64,000 nucleotides of DNA from Amblyomma americanum (GCF_052857255.1 NC_135497.1:547937531-548001530); one strand, 5' to 3'; counted from the stretch's first letter, positions 22,121-33,662 are shown. The notes: generated by a model not told the origin, from the sequence alone. A program made the numbers and translations.

Positions 22121-22429
22121 TAGGGGTGTGTGAATATTGAAGTTTTCAAATACGAATTGAATGCGGATATGTAGAAAAAATGCCTTCAGAGATAAAATCG
22201 TATATCAAATATATGTTCAGTTCAAAAAAATTCAGAAAAAAATAAGTTGGCAAACATTGTCCTTATTTTTTTTTCCAAATACCATCTAAACGTATGTAAG
22301 GGCCACACTTTTTTTCCAGATTTGAAAGCCAATTTTTGGGGTGCGGCCAATACACGCGATGTGCGAAAAAAAAATTGCACCAATCAAAATGCACCAATCA
22401 GGGAATGAGCGGCATTTATTCTACGTTCA

Positions 22430-22830
22430 GTCGTCACTCGCAGAGTATTCAGACTCTGAGCTGGTGCTGTGCTGTGCTGCACGCTCATCCCACAAAAAGT
22501 CACGCAGCATGTCCACTGTCAATGTGTAGCCGTTGTTCTGCGCTTTCATCACTTAGTAGAGCAGCTCTTCCAGTTCAAGAAACTTGCACAACTTGCCTCG
22601 GAAAGTGCGCTTTTTGCAGCTTGTGTTCCTTAATGCATCCTATTGGTTGCACTATTGTCGGACGCAATTCTATGCCATGTCGAATTTCCTGCCCGCTGCA
22701 CACTTGCAGTGTTCGACAGCAAACTCCCAGCTGTGTAGCTATGAAAGTGCTTGCCCATCGTGATAAAACTGCGACGCTCGGTGGCAACACGCAAAAGCCA
22801 CAACTACGGTGCACTAACACGCTACCACAA
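22430..22830 (-). pseudogene. Relic pogo/CENPB-type transposase N-terminus
   Basis: On the minus strand, after several stops, one frame reads KRTFRGKLCKFLELEELLY, a stop, then NNGYTLTVDMLRDFLWDERA. This matches the region between the N-terminal HTH and the CENPB-type HTH in pogo-family transposases abundant in ticks (from general family knowledge). At least four stops lie in the frame and no DDE domain follows before the left terminus at 22293. It is a dead copy that supports calling 22293-26492 a pogo derivative. Confidence 0.5.
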
Positions 22831-22921
22831 CTCCCGTGCCTTTGACAGCCACAAAAGGCTGGAGCTGGTGGTACTGATGCCGACATGGATAGTGAGAGCT
22901 CGCGGTGGAGGAGACGGTTGA

Positions 22922-22988
22922 GGATGGATGGACGGACGGACGGACGGACGGGTAAGTGGGTGGGTGGGTGGGTGAGTGGGTGTGTGGG
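22922..22988 (+). repeat. Tetranucleotide microsatellite
   Basis: Consecutive GGAC units (about six) pass into GGGT units (about six) with small interruptions. Confidence 0.9.
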
Positions 22989-25057
22989 CTGCCCTCCGCG
23001 ACGCCCGCTATGCTGAAATAGCGCGTTTTCTTCTCCACAATCACTTTCTCCCTTTCGCTCCCTCTCTTGGCGGCGTCGCCTCTCGTCGCGTTTTGGAAAC
23101 GTTTCTTTCCAGTTTCCCAGCAGCAGATCGCCGACAAGGTAGCGTGGATAGGCCTAGGTTCATCGCACGTGATCTTCGTCGTATTCCTACCGACCAGCGC
23201 TCAGCAAGGTTTTGAGTTGTGTGGAGCAACGCGACGCACGATGTCCTGAAAGTGGGCAGTTCTGTCTCTCGGTGATATGCTCCATATTATCAAGGAAGCG
23301 GAAAAGTGGCATGGAGCCACGAAAGCCAGCATTGCCCGGGACCTTAAGATACCCGAATCTTCGCTTAAGACGATCCTGACAAACAAAGCGGTGATATTGC
23401 AAAATGCCAACAAGTTCAGGCTCAAGCGGAAAGCGGCAAAAGAAGGACAGCATGAGAAGCTAGAAAAAGTTCTTGTCAGGTGGCTGCATCAGGCACGGAG
23501 CTCTGCGATCAACGTGGACTGCGCCATTCTAAAAGAAAAGGCAGATCTTGTGGCATTGCGTCTCGGCATCGACGACTTTCAGGCATCGAACGGGTGGCTG
23601 AATCGCTTTAAAAAACGAAACAGGATTGTGTACAGCCGCTCCTGCGGAGAAAGCACTTCCATGAACGTTTAGACGGTGAACGAGTGGATGGAGTCGCTGC
23701 CGGAGATGATTGCTGCATACAAGCCCTGCGACGTTTTCAACGCCGATGAGAGCGGTATTTTTTACCATATGCAGCCCGAGCAAATCCTTGCGTTAAAAGG
23801 TGACAGCTGTCATGGTGGCAAGCGCAGTAAAGAGCGGGTGACAGCACTATTCTGTGCTAACGAGGACAGTTTCGAGAGGCTGCCCGTGCTCGTTGTCGGA
23901 AAATTTGCAAAGCCACAGTGCTTTAAGAACTTGAAGACGCTGCCGTGCAGCTACAACTTTAACAAAAAGGCGTGGATGACGTCTTCGCTATTCAGCAATT
24001 TTTTGCAGCAGTTGGATTGCAAAATGGGTTCCAAGGCAAGGAAAATATTGCTTTTCGTGGACAACGCACCGTGCCACCCACCCGATACGTCCAGCCTGAG
24101 GATCGTAAAAGTTGTTTTTTTTCCTTACAACTGCACAAGCTGGCTGCAGCCGCTGGATGCCGGCATCATTAAATGCGTGAAGCAAGGGTACCGGAAGCGG
24201 TTAGTGCAGCGTCGGCTGACGGCTATGGAGCGCAGCGAGTCGGAAAGAAAGATCACTATGCTCGACGCCATGCATTTTATTGCCAGTTCGTGTAACGCAT
24301 TGTCGCAAAGCACAATCGCCAACTTGTTCAAGCACTGTGGCTTTAAGCGAGAGACTGCCTCCTCTGCTGGGGACGCAATGACCTCGATGCCGCTTGAGGC
24401 CGATGCAGGCTTCGGCGACGACGATTTCGAGGGTTTAAACCTCGCCACGGCCTTCGCCGAGTACGTGGAGGCCGACGACGTTTCAATCTGCGGCAAGGTG
24501 TTGCTGAATGATGCAATCGCAGAGGCTTTGCCTAGTGCCGACACCACTGCAACTTCGGACGAGGACAATGACGACACCACAGATGTCGTGCCTGTGCCTA
24601 CCATGTTCGCCGAGGTGCTACAGCACATAGACGGCGCCCGGAACTTCATCTGTTCACGTGACGCCGCAGAGGAGCTCCTTTTGGACGTTGCCCAACTCGA
24701 GCGAAAGCTTTTGCAAGTTCACGGATTAAATAAGGTCCAAAAGAAACTGACCAACTTTTTTTAAAGTTCGCGCCGGCTGGCGGGAATAGCGGCAGTGGGC
24801 GGTGGAGTGCCGGAAAGGTCCGTTTGAATAAAACATGATTGGTACTCGTACTGCAGCATTAATTCTTATCGCATTTACTTTTTTGGTAATTTCGGTTTCC
24901 AAGCCCTGCAGAGTATGTTAGTAGCTTACATTGAATTTTCTCGTAAAATTCGTCACACGAAAAAAGTAGTATTTTTATAGGCATAATTTATGTTCGGATT
25001 TTACGACGCTTTTTCGCGGTCCCAAGAAAGTCGTTGTTTAATTGGGGTTCCACTGTA
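22989..25057 (+). mobile_element. Tigger DNA transposon, 5' end not found
   Basis: The coding region (23241-24764) is followed by about 290 bp of 3' sequence ending AATTGGGGTTCCACTG at 25055 and TA at 25056-25057, a usual Tigger terminus plus target TA. A matching CAGTGGAACCCC left end was sought upstream and not found, so the left limit is arbitrary (after the microsatellite). LINE sequence starts at once on the right. Confidence 0.65.
23241..24764 (+). pseudogene. Tigger/pogo DDE transposase, two nonsense codons
   Basis: This enzyme class cuts and pastes elements at TA sites in the nucleus. The probable original start is ATG 23241, followed by TCC and a TGA stop (23247-23249); reading then stays open from 23250. 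The HTH part includes LHIIKEAEKW and IARDLKIPESSLKTIL; the CENPB-like HTH includes WLHQARSS and GWLNRFKKRNRI. A second stop, TAG at 23670-23672, precedes TVNEWMESLP. The DDE core is NADESGIFY, LLFVDNAPCHP and TSWLQPLDAGI, all acidic residues retained. An acidic tail ends KKLTNFF. Length of about 507 codons is normal for the family. Both stops could come from C-to-T changes. Frame is intact otherwise. Confidence 0.85.
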
Positions 25058-26230
25058 TTTAACCTGTCGTTTAATTCTCTTTCTTCTTCCGTCCTTGTTC
25101 CTGGCATACTTACTGGTTAGCTTCCTAGTTCTTTCCACCATTGTGAATCAACGCTTTTTCTGTATAGGTATTTAAATACCTTAGCTGCCCACCTGTTATC
25201 GTCCAATTTCCTCAGGTGTTCTTCGTATAGTATTTTACTCTGAGCTTCCCGTGCTTCAAACGATGCCCTGCCCATATCCCCCTGTACTGCCTTGTTTGTG
25301 GTTATCCCGTGGGCACCTAGTGCTAATCCTCCAACAGCTCTCTGATTTATTTCTAATCACGACTGAACTTCTGCCCTTAAGCACAGAACCGCATTCCCGA
25401 AAGTAAGCCCCGGCACCATTATTCCTTTCCAAATACCTCTCAGTACTTCATACCTGTTATACCCCCACAATGACCTACGTTTCATTATCCCGGCATCTCT
25501 TCACCCTTTTGCTATGAGAGACTAGCTGGTCGTGCTTTTCCGTGTACATGTACCCTTTGTTTACCCATACCCGAGATATTTGTATTTGGCCACTCGGGGT
25601 ATTTCATGGCCTTGTATTGTAAGCTCCTGATCAGTTTTATCGATGAAAATCATCACACCTGACTTAGTTGCGCTAAAACTGAAACCTAGACTGCCTCCTT
25701 CATTTCCACAGCAATTAAGCAGAGTTTGCAAATCTTCCTGGCTACCTGCTAACAGTACAATATCGTCCGCATGCATTAAACCCGGTAGTCTTTACTCAAC
25801 AACTCTTCCGTCTAATCTGTACGACAGATTATAGCCTAGGTTGCTTCCTTGTAGCCTTCTTTCCATACTTATCATATAAAGCATGAACAGCAGCGGTGTC
25901 AGAGGACAACCTTGCCTTAATCCTTTGTGTACCTCGACAGTTGTCTCACTTTTTATCCCTTCTCATGTAATTTCAACTTTATTTTCTCGGTATATTCTCT
26001 GTAGAAAATCAATTACCTCGTGACCAACACCTTCATCTTTTAATATGTTCCACAGGAGTTCCCGCTTAACTTTGTCGTATGCACCGCTTATGTCCCAGAA
26101 GGCCAAATACAGAGGTCAGTTTTCTGCCTTAGCTATTTCTATGTGTTGAATAAGAATGAACATGCTATCATCTAAGTGCCTACACCTTCTGAACCTGTTC
26201 TGAAGTTCTCCAAGTATCCTATTACTTTCT
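25058..26230 (-). pseudogene. Non-LTR reverse transcriptase fragment
   Basis: Minus-strand translation gives TVEVHKGLRQGCPLTPLLF, then HADDIVLLAGSQEDLQTLL, SATKSGVMIF and KYKYLG, that is RT motifs around the catalytic ADD followed by the region after it. Several stops and frame changes occur, for example before RLPGLMHADD and after YLGYG. No endonuclease is present. The fragment abuts the Tigger 3' end at 25057 and stops before about 26230. Its motif spelling differs from the CR1/L2-like and RTE-like LINEs in the window, so it is a third LINE lineage; the clade was not determined. Confidence 0.75.
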
Positions 26231-27632
26231 GCCTATGGCTGCATTTTGAGCCACGGCTTGGGCATGATCTGTGGGCGGCACCTGGAAGCCCCTGTGTGCA
26301 TGCGTCGCCTCCGCAATCAAGCACACCGTTGCTCACAGCCAGAGTTGATTGTGGAGGCCATGGCAGGTGCATTTGGAAGGCTATTCCGGCATGGGTCATG
26401 GAAAGTTTGGGTACGGCCCTTACAGGGATTTTTTTTTAATATTTCCTTTGGGAAAACAGGGTGCGGCCCATACACAGGTGCGGCCCTTACATGGGTTGAA
26501 ATGGTAGTATGCAGTCTTTGCAACTAAAATAAACTAACCTAAACTGACTTAACAGTGTGCGAAAGAAAACCTGTGTGCACGGAAATGTGTACCATTTAAT
26601 TTGACAGCTCAGCAGTACGTAACCTGTACTTTGGTCATGCAAAATGAGTAACTTAATGAAATCCAATGAAAGACACATGTCTGGCAATTGAAAATAACAT
26701 GATGGGTAGTAACACCTCATTAATTTGGACTTTACGGGACTGGAAGAAATGCGCCAGTTGTTGAAAGGTCAAGTCGTAAATCCGTTTTTCCCTCCTCCCG
26801 CCCCATGAAGAAATGAGAAAACAACGCTGCCAAAAATTTCACTTGCAGTAAAGCTTTGAAAGGAGGCTCCATCACACAAACAATGAAAAGCCCATAATGA
26901 GCACGCAGTTTTGACGTTCTAGAAGAACAATGCAGGCAGCACTTCTGAAAAGATAGGAAAAAATTGACCAGCTGGCATGTCGGTATCCGAAAGCAGCATG
27001 CAGCTGGGTTCAGACAGTTGACGAATTCGTGTCTGACAGCTGCCATCGCCACAGGCTGGCAGCAAAGCTCAGCTACGAAAACTACGGTGCCAGGCTGTTT
27101 TTTGGCCCAGTGATAAGGGCCCTCCTATCATCATCATGCCAGCCCTTACGTGCACATATGAGGTGCATGGGCTGCAATCCAGCATGCAATAGGCGGGATT
27201 TTTACACGATCACTTGCCCTGCCGACGACACCTCGACTCGGCCCCCCCCCCCATTTGGAAGCCCCATGGGAAATTTCGCAAGTGGGCATTCCTGTGCCTT
27301 CGCCCGCTGCGCCTAATTGGACTGCTATGGTAAAACGATGCGGTATACAGACTGCGCGGTTCATAAACATGGCAAGCATATCCCAGGATTCCTTTCACTG
27401 ACATCAGTGCAACCTATGTACTCGATTGCTGCCGAATATTCAAAAATTCTCGAATATCAATTTCTCAAATCAAATATGAACCGAATAACAAACATATTTT
27501 ATTCGAATTTGAATATTCGCTTAAAAGAATGTCTTGCCGGGCAAGCTGGTAACTGTTTGTCCGTCCCATCTTTCTGCTTTGTGTTGTCTTTTTTTGCACC
27601 TTTAACCAAAGACAAATATTCACACACCTCTA

Positions 27633-28429
27633 TAAATTTTAAAACATTTAGTCGGCACTTATATTCGCGTATTTTTGTAGTGTTGTCCATGTGGGCAGAC
27701 TTTTAAAAAAAATTCTATTTTATTTTTAAGAACATTAAACAGTGATAATAGCCGTAAGTACTTACGACTCTCAGGCAGCAACGGCCACCTCAAGCGCTTT
27801 ATAATATCATATGACTGCCTTGTGAAATCAAAGTCCCCGTCACAAATGGAGCAACAAGCTATAGTCGGATACAAGTGAATAAGGCAGCAGCAAATGCTCC
27901 TCGACCGGCTCTCATGCAGTGCAGCAGAGGCTAGGCAGGAAAGGAAAGGAGACGGCTATCTGTCCCGTGCCATGGGGAGTGGGTTGTTTGGGTCTAGGGG
28001 TGCGGAGCGATGGAGAGGGGAAGTTGGAAAGAGGGTCACTAGGGCTGAGGAGCCCCACTTGCCACAGGTACAAAGGACAGTCTCCTTCTCGTTCCTCCCT
28101 GGCCTCTTCTGCATTGCGATAAAAAGTTGTCCGCGGGTATATGTTTCAATCTAAGAAGAGCATCACATTTTGCCAACTTTGGGACTGATTTTCTTTAAAA
28201 GTACTCTTTAAAGAGTTTAAATTTTTTGTATCAACAATACCAACAGGTGAATGGTGAAAAAATTTATTGTGACTGAAACATGAATGATGTTTACGATAAA
28301 AAAATTCTGATAATGCACAATTTTTTGGTTCTTTATTGAACCAAAAAAATGCAGAAAAGCCTTACATGGGGGCACTAATTAATTGGCATTAAAGAACAAT
28401 GCATGTGCGTAATATAAAATAGTTTGTTA
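27633..28429. other. Intron sequence, nothing recognised
   Basis: AT-rich stretches and short frames only. No exon or bounded repeat was recognised. Confidence 0.5.
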
Positions 28430-30931
28430 TTTTATCTGCTATGAAGACCAGGTTGTTGAAAGCTTCTGTGAAGACGTGGAATCAGAATGAACAAAGTAAA
28501 ATCACAGTACACTGTTCTGATGGGCAACTTCAATGCGAAGGTGGGAAAGAAGCAGGCTGGCAACCAGGTGGTAGGCGAATATGGGATAGGTTCTAGGAAT
28601 AGCAGGGGAGAGTTATTAGTAGAGCTCGCAGATAGAAATAATTTATGGATCATAATTACCTTCTTCGCAAACGAGAGAACAGGAAGTAGACCTGGAAGAG
28701 CTCCAATGGTGAGACTAAAAATGAAATAGACTTCATACTATACGCTCACCCTGGCGTAGTCCAGAATGTAGAGGTTGTCGGAAAGGTGCGGTATAGTGAC
28801 CACAGAATGGTACGGTCGCGAATTAGCCTAGATTTGAAAAGGGAACGGGAGAAGCTAGTGAAGCGGAAGCCCATTAACGAGTTAACATTAAGAGGGAAAG
28901 TAGAGGAATTCAGGACTTCACTGCAGAACAGATATTCGGCTTTAACTGAGAAAGAAGATCTTAATGTTCGAACAATGAATGATAATCTGACCGCTATTGT
29001 TACGGAGTGTGCCCTAGAAGTAGGTGGTAGGATGGTTTGACAGGATACTGGCAAGCTGTCTGAGGGGACGACAGCTCTGATTAAGAAATTCCAAAGCATG
29101 AGGGCATCTAGCCCTAGAAACAAAATAAAACTAGGAGAGCTATCGAAGTTAATAAACAAGTGCAAGGCAGCCGATATAGGGAAGTTTAATATGGAGAGAA
29201 TCAAGCATGCTCTAAAGAACGGAGGTAGCCTAAACGCGGTGAAGAGGAAACTAGGTATAGGTAAAAGCCAGATGTATGCGTTAAGAGACAAGGAGGGCAA
29301 TGTTATTAGCAATATGGATGATAGTTAAAATAGGCAAAGAGTTATACACAAATCTATACAGTAGGCAGTGTAATCAGAACGTTAATGAAAAGGACAGTAG
29401 TGCACAGCAATGCATCATCCCGCCAGTAGCGAAAGAGGTAGTAAAAAAATGCCTTAGGAGCAATGCAGAGGGGAAAAGCAGCTGGTGAGGATCAGGTAAC
29501 AGCAGATCTCTTGAAGGAAAAAGGGGAGATTGTGCTAGAAAAACTAGCCACCCTATATACGCAATGCCTTATGACCTCAACCGTTCCAGAAGCTTGGACG
29601 AATGCAAATATTATCTTAATTCATGAGAAGGGAAACGCCAAGGACTTGAAAAATTCCAGACCGATCAGCTTACTGTCCGTTGCCTGCAACGTATTTACTA
29701 AGGTAATCGCTAATAGAGTCAGGGCAACCTCAGACTTCAATCAACCAAACGATCAGGCAGGATTTCGTAAAGCATACTCCACAATAGATCATATTCACAC
29801 TATCAATCAGGTGATAGAGAAATGCGCAGAATATAACCAGCCTCTACATATAGCCTTCATTGATTACGAGAAAGCATTCGACTCAGTGGAAACATCAGCA
29901 ATCATGCAGGAATTGCATAATCAGGGTGTAGAAGAGTCTTATGTGAAAATACTGGAATATATATCTAGCAACTGCACAATTGCCATAGTTCTCCGTAAAG
30001 TCAGCAATAAGATTCCAATAAGGAAGGGCGTCAGTGCAGGGAGACACGATCTCGTCGATGCTATTATTTCACCTCCTGTTTACAGGAGGTATTCCGAGGC
30101 CTGAATTGGGAACAGTTGGGAATAAGAGTTAATGGAGAATACCCAAATAATCTGCGATTCGCTGATGACATTGTCTTGCTGAGTCACTCAGGAGATGAAT
30201 TGCAAGACGTGATCAGTGAGTTAGACAGGCAAAGCAGAACGGTAGGTCTAAAAATTAACATGCAGAAAACCAAAGTAATGTTCAACAGTCTAGCAAGGGA
30301 ACAGCAGTTCACAATTGGTAGTGAGGTACTGGAAGTAGTAAGGGAGTACGTCTACTTAGGGCAGGAAGTGACAGTTGATACGGATCATGAGAGGGAAGTA
30401 ACTAGATGGATAAGAATGGGGTGGAGTGCATATGGCAGGTTCTCTCAGATTATGAATAGCAGGTTACCAATATCCCTCAAGAGAAAAGCATACAACAGCT
30501 GTTTCTTAACTGTACTCACCTACGGGGCAGAAACGTGGAGGCTAGCGAAAATGGTTCAGCTTAAGGACAATGTAGCGAGCTATGGGAAGAAAAATGATAG
30601 GCGTAACGTTAAGAGATCGGAAGCGGGCAGAGTGGGTGAGGGAACGAACACGGGTTAATGACATCTTAGTCGAAATCAAGAGAAAGAAATGGGCTTGGGC
30701 AGGGCATGTAATGCGAAGGCAAGATAACCGCTGGTCATTAAGGGTAACACAATGGATACCAATAGAAGGCAAGCTTAGCAGAGGGCGGCAGAAATTTAGG
30801 CAGGCGGATGAGATTAAGAAGTTTGCAGGCATAGGGGGGCACAGCTGGCAAAGGACAGGGTTAATTGGAGAGACATGGGAGAGGCCTGTGCCCTGCAGTG
30901 GGCGTAGTCAGGCTGATGATGATGATGATGA
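28430..30931 (+). mobile_element. RTE-like LINE, 5'-truncated, with TGA-repeat tail
   Basis: Starting inside the endonuclease domain, the element runs through RT and a C-terminal region and ends in a (TGA)n run at 30914-30931, the tail type common in the RTE clade. The 3' part contains RDRKRAEWVRERTRVNDI and KWAWAGHVMRRQDNRW, typical of this group. Coding is broken in several places. A shorter copy with the same 3' end lies at 51195-51436. Confidence 0.8.
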
Positions 30932-30953
30932 CCTGCTTTCACACTTGAGTTAA
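28484..30953 (+). pseudogene. RTE-like endonuclease/RT pseudogene
   Basis: The endonuclease remnant is at 28484-28729 (VLMGNFNAKVGKKQAG, GIGSRNSRGELLVELA). The frame then changes; linker segments cover 28786-29330. RT starts at 29463: NSRPISLLSVACNVFTKVIA, QAGFRKAYST and FIDYEKAFDSV. A frameshift near 30035 displaces QGDTISSMLLFHLLF into another frame. The catalytic block LRFADDIVLL is in the frame 30116-30658 and the C-terminal block in 30582-30953. At least four frame breaks show it is inactive. The role of the intact family enzyme is target-primed reverse transcription. Confidence 0.78.
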
Positions 30954-31109
30954 AAATATTTAAATGCAAGCAACTTTTGCGTCCGCGAAAACTTTGAAAG
31001 ATGCTTATGTGAGAAAATTTGTTTTCTTTTTCACAAAAATTCTTTGGCAAAATAGTATTCACACAATCGGCACTTACCTCAATTTTTTTTTTTTTTCAAG
31101 AGAATCGGT

Positions 31110-31156
31110 GGTTGGTTTTGGGGTCTGGGACGTTTCCCGTGAAATGACCCTTTGAG
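31110..31156 (-). repeat. End fragment of the 32842-33662 foldback family
   Basis: The reverse complement starts AAAGGGTCATTTCACGGGAA and continues ACGTCCCAGACCCC, matching the terminal sequence of the foldback element 1.7 kb downstream. Only one end is present, next to a T-run at 31083-31098. Confidence 0.5.
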
Positions 31157-31562
31157 CTGCGCACGCACCGTCATGCCATGACGCAGGGAAGTACATTACG
31201 TGGGTCTGGGGCACGGAGCAAGAATATTTAGGAGGTGAAATTCCCGTCAGCACGAGCGAGCGCAGGCGACCAGATAAGGTCACAATTGTATGCGCCGACG
31301 GGGCCGTATGCAGTGGCGGCACTATGCGGCGCGTCGTAGAAGCTGCAGCGAAAAAAAAAAAATGCAGCACCCAGGCAGGCGGCTCTGGCGACGCGCGCTC
31401 AAAGCAGACGACACGGGTGTTTGCTTCAGCGGGCACGCCGTGACGTATTTGTGTGCCCTTAAGTCGGACAGCAACAGTTCTTGTCGGTGTCTGTTGGAGG
31501 GCCGTAATACTAACAGCGCTGTTACGTGCAGTGCGGCCTCCTTCGGAATTTGCTAGGCTAAG

Positions 31563-31621
31563 ATGGGACGCAGGTGTTTTGTTCGAAATTGGAAAAGCGG
31601 TTACAAGTGTTGCAGGGAGAA
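31563..31621 (+). pseudogene. THAP-domain N-terminus relic
   Basis: From ATG 31563 the frame reads MGRRCFVRNWKSGYKCCREK and then meets GGTGAGC, a donor-like site. THAP domains often begin with M-G-R-x-C-x-V-x-x-C followed by S/T-G-Y; here the second zinc-binding Cys position reads Trp. THAP domains are DNA-binding zinc fingers found in P-element-type transposases and host factors. The rest of the domain is not seen downstream. It may be a lone exon remnant of a P-type element. Low certainty. Confidence 0.35.
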
Positions 31622-32775
31622 GGTGAGCAAGGTGAGAAGTTGTAGCCGCTTGTTGCCTTCTCAGCTGACGTGTAGTCATAAGCGCTGCGCCATACGACGC
31701 CGGCGTTCTCCTCCAGCGGATGAAACTTAGCATGGTCACATACTCGACGAACGTGAAGGCATGTGTGCCTTCGACGAATGCCAGCAGCGCTTATACCCAT
31801 CCAATCGATGTCATCGCGTGAGTGTGAAACAAAAGCCCTGCGTACAATGAGAAGCTACAGATCATCTTATAGCAGTCATGGAAAAGAAAGCGTTTTATTT
31901 TTTACTGTGCTCAAATGGTTGAAGCGTAGCACCAGTTCCTCTTCGGGCTACCAGCGGTAAAGAAGTGTGCGAGAGTGCCCTCTATAGAAGTCGGGCGCGC
32001 GCGGCCGAACAGGAGCAACACGCCCGACCAATTGCCTTGGCAACCGAAAAGGCAGTAATTTCTTTCCAGGCCGCCAGCATGATAGTGGCTCCGCGGGCTT
32101 GTGACCTTTTCTGGTCGCCGCAGACAGCGGAGTTTCCACTCCTAAATAGTCTTCTTCCATGGTCTGGGGCGAGCGGCACAAGGGAGGGGGCTATGTGCCG
32201 ATTTATATTTGGAGTCAACTTTATTTTGATCAGCAAGGGGCGCGAATTACAGGATCAACTTATACGCAGCGATATGTCGTATACATTGCGCACTATGGCC
32301 TTTATCAAGTTGTTTAGGACATGCTCGCGAAATCTCTACATAATTTGCGCAGTCCCTTTTTGAAGCGTTAATTTTAGAAAAATGTGTGCAAATTACATGA
32401 GTAAATGTACTGCTGCATAAATGCACTGATTGTGCTTACAAGGGGACTTGAATTTGCACTGCTGTTCTCACGGGAGCTTCTCTACCTCCTACTGTCCTCC
32501 ACCTTCCTCTTCTTCCAAGTTCACTTGGATAGCACCACCTATCTTCCAGGGTGCTCCGTACGTTCAGTGTGAAATGAAACGTGAACGTTAGAACTGAAAT
32601 GCGAACACAAAAGTGTCAAGTGCTGCAAAGCAAATGCATACGGGGTCCATTAACGTTTCTAATAGGTGGTATTAGCACCTTCGAACTGAAAAACTTGAGG
32701 CGACACTTGAGGGTATGATGCAGTAGCATTAATGGGTCCCTTCAGCCCTGGGGTCCTCTTTGCCTGTCACTTCTT
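31622..32775. other. Intron sequence, nothing recognised
   Basis: Open frames on both strands here are not supported by motifs. The minus-strand frame 31074-31739 is low-complexity and overlaps repeat ends. Confidence 0.5.
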
Positions 32776-32840
32776 TTCAGTTCAGTTCAGTTCAGTTTAT
32801 TTACCTTAAAGGCCCCCTTGTATCGGGGGTATTACATCGG
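32776..32840 (-). mobile_element. 3' tail of the CR1/L2-like LINE family
   Basis: TTCAG repeated four times is followed by TTTATTTACCTTAAAGGCCC and CGGGGGTATTACAT, the same order as the 3' end of the LINE at 14996 (TTTAAGGCCC, GGGGGTGTTACAT). It is a severely 5'-truncated insertion. Confidence 0.75.
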
Positions 32841-32841
32841 G

Positions 32842-33662
32842 GGTCATTCCACTCCAAACGCCTTAGACGTTGCGCTCGACCATCTCTGATTTGTTAAAAA
32901 AAATTCATGGAAACTAATTGCAGCATGCGTAATCTAAGCCTAAATTTTTTTTCCGAAAAAAGTTTATTCGTGAGGTGAGCTCAGTTTTGAAGTTTTTCGA
33001 AAAGGCGTGAAACCAGGCACACGAGCTCAACTTCAAAAACTTTTTCTCGCTGTAAACAAAAATATCCTTGAATAAATCTTCAGAAATGAAATGCAATAAT
33101 CTGTTCTACTAAACCTGCCATGGTTTGTATGTTTACTTGGACCACCTCATGGTGAAATAAACGGGTGTTTATGGTTCAAAATGCACTTTTCTGCAACTTC
33201 AGTATTTTATTTTACTTCAGCATATTCAGTTTCATCAGCTGTAACATTTTTTATAGGTAATAGACATCTAGGGAAGCAAGATGGCTGTTTCCTAATTTCC
33301 GAGAGGAAGTTGATTTTTTTTTTTTGTCAAAGTAATATGATTTTTGCACTTTACTTAAATTCTAAAAATATTTATACTGTGCAAAGATTCATGATCTGAA
33401 TCACATCGAAAGCCAGAATCTGAAAATGTCATTAAAAAATTTGTGGAGTTCTTTTTTTTGCAGATTTTTTATCATTTATTGAGTGATGCCTGGTTTCATG
33501 CCTTTTCAAAACATTTGGACTGAGCTCAACTCACGAATAAATTTTTGGGGTCTAAAATATTTTAGGCTTAGATTAAACACGTGACAAGATGCCATGAATA
33601 TTTTGAACAAATCGGAGATGGTCGAGCACAACGCTTGGGACGTTTGGCGTGAAACGACCTTT
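32842..33662. mobile_element. Foldback (long terminal inverted repeat) element, 0.8 kb
   Basis: The left arm (about 32842-33025) contains GCTCGACCATCTCTGATTTG, AATCTAAGCCTAAA, TTTATTCGTGAGGTGAGCTC and GGCGTGAAACCAGGCA. The right arm (about 33483-33662) carries the same landmarks in reverse complement. Arms are about 180 bp and the middle about 460 bp, AT-rich and non-coding. A separate end of the family is at 31110-31156. The termini read GGTCATT/GTCGTTTCACGC. Transposase and duplication are not identified. Confidence 0.7.

Larger units (their letters stand above)
22293..26492 (-). mobile_element. Pogo-like TIR element with nested Tigger and LINE
   Basis: TATGTAAGGGCCACAC at 22293-22308 is matched in reverse complement by GTGCGGCCCTTACAT at 26478-26492. 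A GGGTGCGGCC-A/C-ATACAC phrase recurs just inside both ends. Sequence homologous to hAT-A stops and resumes at these points, confirming the limits. A minus-strand pogo-type transposase N-terminus relic is near the left end. The centre holds a Tigger pseudogene (23241-24764) and a LINE fragment (25058-26230), so the element is a composite. Confidence 0.6.
22121..27632 (+). mobile_element. hAT-A copy 3, split by a nested pogo-like element
   Basis: The left end TAGGGGTGTGTGAATATTGA (22121) pairs with the right end ATTCACACACCTCTA (to 27632). Flanks AAAATTTG (22113-22120) and TAAATTTT (27633-27640) agree at 6 of 8 positions. Its own sequence is 22121-22292 plus 26493-27632, about 1.3 kb. Right-hand landmarks match copy 1: AAGAAATGC then CCAG near 26745, CCATCACACAAA near 26869, GCGGGATTTTTACACGATC near 27193, and a GAATATTC-rich zone at 27430-27520. 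The interruption at 22293-26492 is a separate TIR element. Confidence 0.72.

Noticed and set aside
22336..22845. 169-codon plus-strand Cys-rich frame
   Set aside because: The opposite strand carries pogo-type transposase similarity; the Cys-rich reading is its shadow.
31074..31739. 221-codon minus-strand frame
   Set aside because: Low-complexity composition, overlap with a foldback end and the THAP relic on the other strand, and no recognised domain.
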